DNA of 16,467 nucleotides from NCBI RefSeq assembly GCF_009725235.1, contig NZ_WJFC01000268.1:1-16467 (forward strand), read 5' to 3'. Below are positions 15,263 through 16,467 of the stretch, piece after piece. How positions within the stretch are numbered: the stretch's first letter is position 1; each line of letters starts with the position of its first letter. The notes under the pieces were generated by a model that saw only the letters and a program-made list of their open reading frames with translations, was not told the DNA's origin and searched no databases. The DNA comes from Scytonema sp. UIC 10036 (GTDB lineage: Bacteria > Cyanobacteriota > Cyanobacteriia > Cyanobacteriales > Nostocaceae). A program made the translations under genes and the position numbers.

Positions 15263-15365
15263 TCTCTCATGAAAGCCATTGTTGCAATTAGCAGCAGTGG
15301 CTTTCATGTTGCTTACACCCCAAGGTAGCCCCTCTAGGATGAGCTAGAAGGGGCTTGTTTTATGT
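15260..15365 (+). ncRNA. Candidate small RNA with hairpin and terminator
   Basis: A 17-bp stem, ATGAAAGCCATTGTTGC (15269-15285) with GCAGCAGTGGCTTTCAT (15291-15307), with two G-T pairs and a 5-nt loop, is followed by a terminator-like hairpin (AGCCCCTCTAG at about 15328 with CTAGAAGGGGCT at about 15344-15355, one bulge, then TGTTTTATG). No long ORF needs this terminator. A 22-codon frame (15260-15328, starting MSLMKAIVAISSSG) lies within. It may be a short regulatory RNA or leader, or simply two stacked terminators. Confidence 0.4.
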
Positions 15366-15461
15366 CGTTAGTACATTCCTACCCCTCACTCAATACAAGC
15401 GATTCTCGCAGGGTAAGCACATTTACTCTATCGGTAGTTAAGCAGCAATTTATACACACCT

Positions 15462-15821
15462 CATCTCCGGTCACAGGGTGTCACAGGGTGTCACAGGGTA
15501 AACTCAAAGTACCCTGTGACAGCTAGAATGCTTACTGTGTCCATGTTTCAGCCACCGTCACAGGGTGTCACAGGCGTCACAGGGCAAAATCCTAACCTTT
15601 TATATATTTGTCTATTTAATTTATTTCATCTACCACAAAAATAATGAGGGGGCTATATTTTTGAGAGGATTGATTTTTGGAAAAAAGTTTTATAGTTTAG
15701 AAGAGTTTACCCTGTGACGCCTGTGACAGTAGCTGGAAAGCAGTTAGGGCAAGGGTTCTGGCTGTCACAGGGTAGTTAAAAAGTACCCTGTGACACCCTG
15801 TGACGGCTGTGACCGGAGATG
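15462..15821. repeat. Nested inverted iteron array, candidate origin or partition site
   Basis: The 10-bp unit TCACAGGGTG is tandem three times at 15471-15500 and recurs in both orientations to 15813. An outer arm at 15462-15522 (from CATCTCCGG to CTGTGACAG) is mirrored imperfectly by 15762-15821. An inner 19-bp arm, TGTCACAGGCGTCACAGGG (15566-15584), is mirrored perfectly at 15710-15728. The centre, about 15590-15705, is AT-rich with TTTTATATATTTG and long A and T runs. Symmetric iterons around an easily melted core fit a replication origin or a partition centromere. No gene lies here. Confidence 0.7.
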
Positions 15822-15884
15822 GCTGTGTGCGAATTGTTACAAAGTACTGAATAGTTAGATTATCTAACTTTAAACCGTTCGGTC

Positions 15885-16017
15885 TAGACTGGGGGATTGG
15901 GACGCGTCCCCATTGGTAGCAGCAGCAGTCGAAGTTGGGGAGTCGGGGACGCTCCCCCACTAGCAGCAGCAGCGCGTCCCCAGAGCAGCAGTCGGAGTCG
16001 GGGGAGTTGGGGACGCG
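15885..16017. repeat. GC-rich low-complexity block (GGGGACGC and GCAGCAG repeats)
   Basis: Repeated GGGGACGC/GCGTCCCC, GCAGCAGCAG and GGGGAGT(C/T)GGGG motifs alternate here, including the palindrome GGGACGCGTCCC (15899-15910). Base composition is sharply more GC-rich than the flanks. Short frames through it give only Ser/Arg/Gly-rich simple sequence and are not genes. It separates the iteron array from the terminal boxes. Confidence 0.55.
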
Positions 16018-16047
16018 ATCACACTGGGCAACTGGTTTCGTGCTGTG

Positions 16048-16416
16048 TAACCAGTTACGTCAAACTACACAAATTATAACCAGTTACAGGTCTATACATT
16101 TACTTAACCAGTTATGCAAATATAGGCAAATAATCTAACCAGTTATTGTCTAGACTAGCTATCTTGTAACCAGTTATGCAAGTATCACAAGTTGAACTTA
16201 ACTGGTTACACAAGCATGACCCTTGACTGTCTGCCTCGTTCTGAAACGCTTACGCAGCAAGGCTTCTGAGCATCTAGTTAAGATGACAAGCATAACCAGT
16301 TATTGCAGATATAGCCGTAGAATTAACCAGTTAACGCAGACATAATTGCAAGCATAACCAGTTATTGCAGACATGAGACAAATCTAACCAGTTGCAGAGA
16401 TGTAAATAACCAGTTA
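16048..16416 (+). repeat. Telomere-proximal array of TAACCAGTTA boxes
   Basis: Perfect boxes begin at 16048, 16077, 16105, 16136, 16167, 16199 (reverse), 16293, 16324, 16355 and 16407, with a 9/10 copy at 16385. Steps are 29, 28, 31, 31, 32, 94 (three units of 31), 31, 31, 30 and 22, so the array is phased at about three helical turns. The right-hand units share extra bases (TAACCAGTTATTGCAGA-AT). The boxes are the same as in the resolvase promoter and the telomere palindrome. They could load resolvase, form a protective or looping nucleoprotein, or time replication of the end. Confidence 0.85.
16244..16265 (+). repeat. Dispersed 22-bp repeat, copy 2
   Basis: Core AACGCTTACGCAGCAAGGCT differs by one base from the copy at 11740-11761. 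It sits in the 94-bp interval where two boxes of the terminal array are missing, so it may be an insertion or a remodelled unit. Confidence 0.45.
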
Positions 16417-16467
16417 TGTCCGTTAATTTAAATTAACGGACATAACTGGTTATTTACATCTCTGCAA
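16392..16467. other. Hairpin telomere palindrome (resolvase target), 76 bp
   Basis: The last 76 bases are a perfect palindrome with 38-bp arms and an axis between 16429 and 16430 (centre GTTAATTT|AAATTAAC). Each arm contains one TAACCAGTTA box (16407-16416 and 16443-16452), with the inner edge 13 bases from the axis, and the outer edge falls inside another near-perfect box. Sequence running round a covalently closed hairpin end, or a replicated telomere junction, would look exactly like this. If it is a hairpin, the physical end of the molecule is at 16429 and the last 38 bases are the opposite strand. The palindrome may be longer than the window shows. Confidence 0.88.

Noticed and set aside
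15462..15821. CRISPR or transposon terminal repeats
   Set aside because: The 10-bp units are in direct tandem without spacers, the arms are nested iterons, and no transposase lies between them.
15697..15960. An 87-codon leftward frame across the TCACAGGGTG repeats
   Set aside because: It is translated repeat sequence with no ribosome binding site and no protein-like pattern.
15897..16138. Two short rightward frames in the GC-rich block
   Set aside because: They encode Ser/Arg/Gly simple sequence produced by GCAGCAG and GGGGACGC repeats.
16048..16416. CRISPR array
   Set aside because: The conserved unit is only 10 bp with about 21-bp gaps, one copy is reversed, the gaps share sequence, and no cas genes are present.

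Overview
The window looks like the right-hand end of a linear, hairpin-capped, phage-like plasmid (phage-plasmid or linear replicon) from a cyanobacterium, probably a filamentous Nostoc/Anabaena-type host. Evidence for a cyanobacterial source is eight copies of the HIP1 octamer GCGATCGC (at 2406, 6621, 6804, 7458, 7485, 10874, 12460 and 15204), where about 0.25 would be expected by chance in this length. From memory and unchecked, at least one Anabaena genome is reported to contain a linear replicon of some tens of kb.

Left arm (8-7698) is read leftward. It carries two small ribbon-helix-helix (RHH)-like regulators (7498-7698 and 7099-7263), an unknown 128-residue protein, a 1002-residue primase-polymerase/superfamily 3 helicase (3521-6529), a coiled-coil protein, and the small (2361-2870) and large (932-2443) terminase subunits, followed by two unknown genes. 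This is a phage replication and DNA-packaging arm. No portal, capsid or tail gene lies inside the window.

Centre (7699-7902) is a divergent control region packed with TTGCAA-core palindromes, lying between an RHH gene and a helix-turn-helix (HTH) gene. Rightward from it runs a compact operon (7903-9583) of an HTH protein, a 56-residue ORF, a one-TM protein, a coiled-coil protein and a three-TM protein, closed by a terminator. A 656-residue membrane-anchored coiled-coil P-loop ATPase follows (9658-11628). Then come a non-coding GGGTT/AACCC-rich stretch and two small unknown genes.

Right arm (12708-16467) holds the most notable system. A 675-residue protein with telomere-resolvase (protelomerase) tyrosine-recombinase motifs is expressed from a promoter overlapped by three TAACCAGTTA boxes. 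The same box recurs in the last 420 bp, mostly at about 31-bp steps. The window ends in a perfect 76-bp palindrome (16392-16467, axis between 16429 and 16430) that carries one box in each arm. This is what sequencing through a covalently closed hairpin telomere would give. Between gene and telomere lies a 360-bp nested inverted repeat of TCACAGGGTG iterons around an AT-rich centre (15462-15821), a candidate replication origin or partition site, followed by a GC-rich repeat block.

Proposed working model (inference): the primase-helicase replicates the molecule, the resolvase cuts and rejoins the palindromic junctions into hairpins and represses its own promoter through the shared box, the terminase packages DNA, and the divergent RHH/HTH region sets the switch between the two arms.
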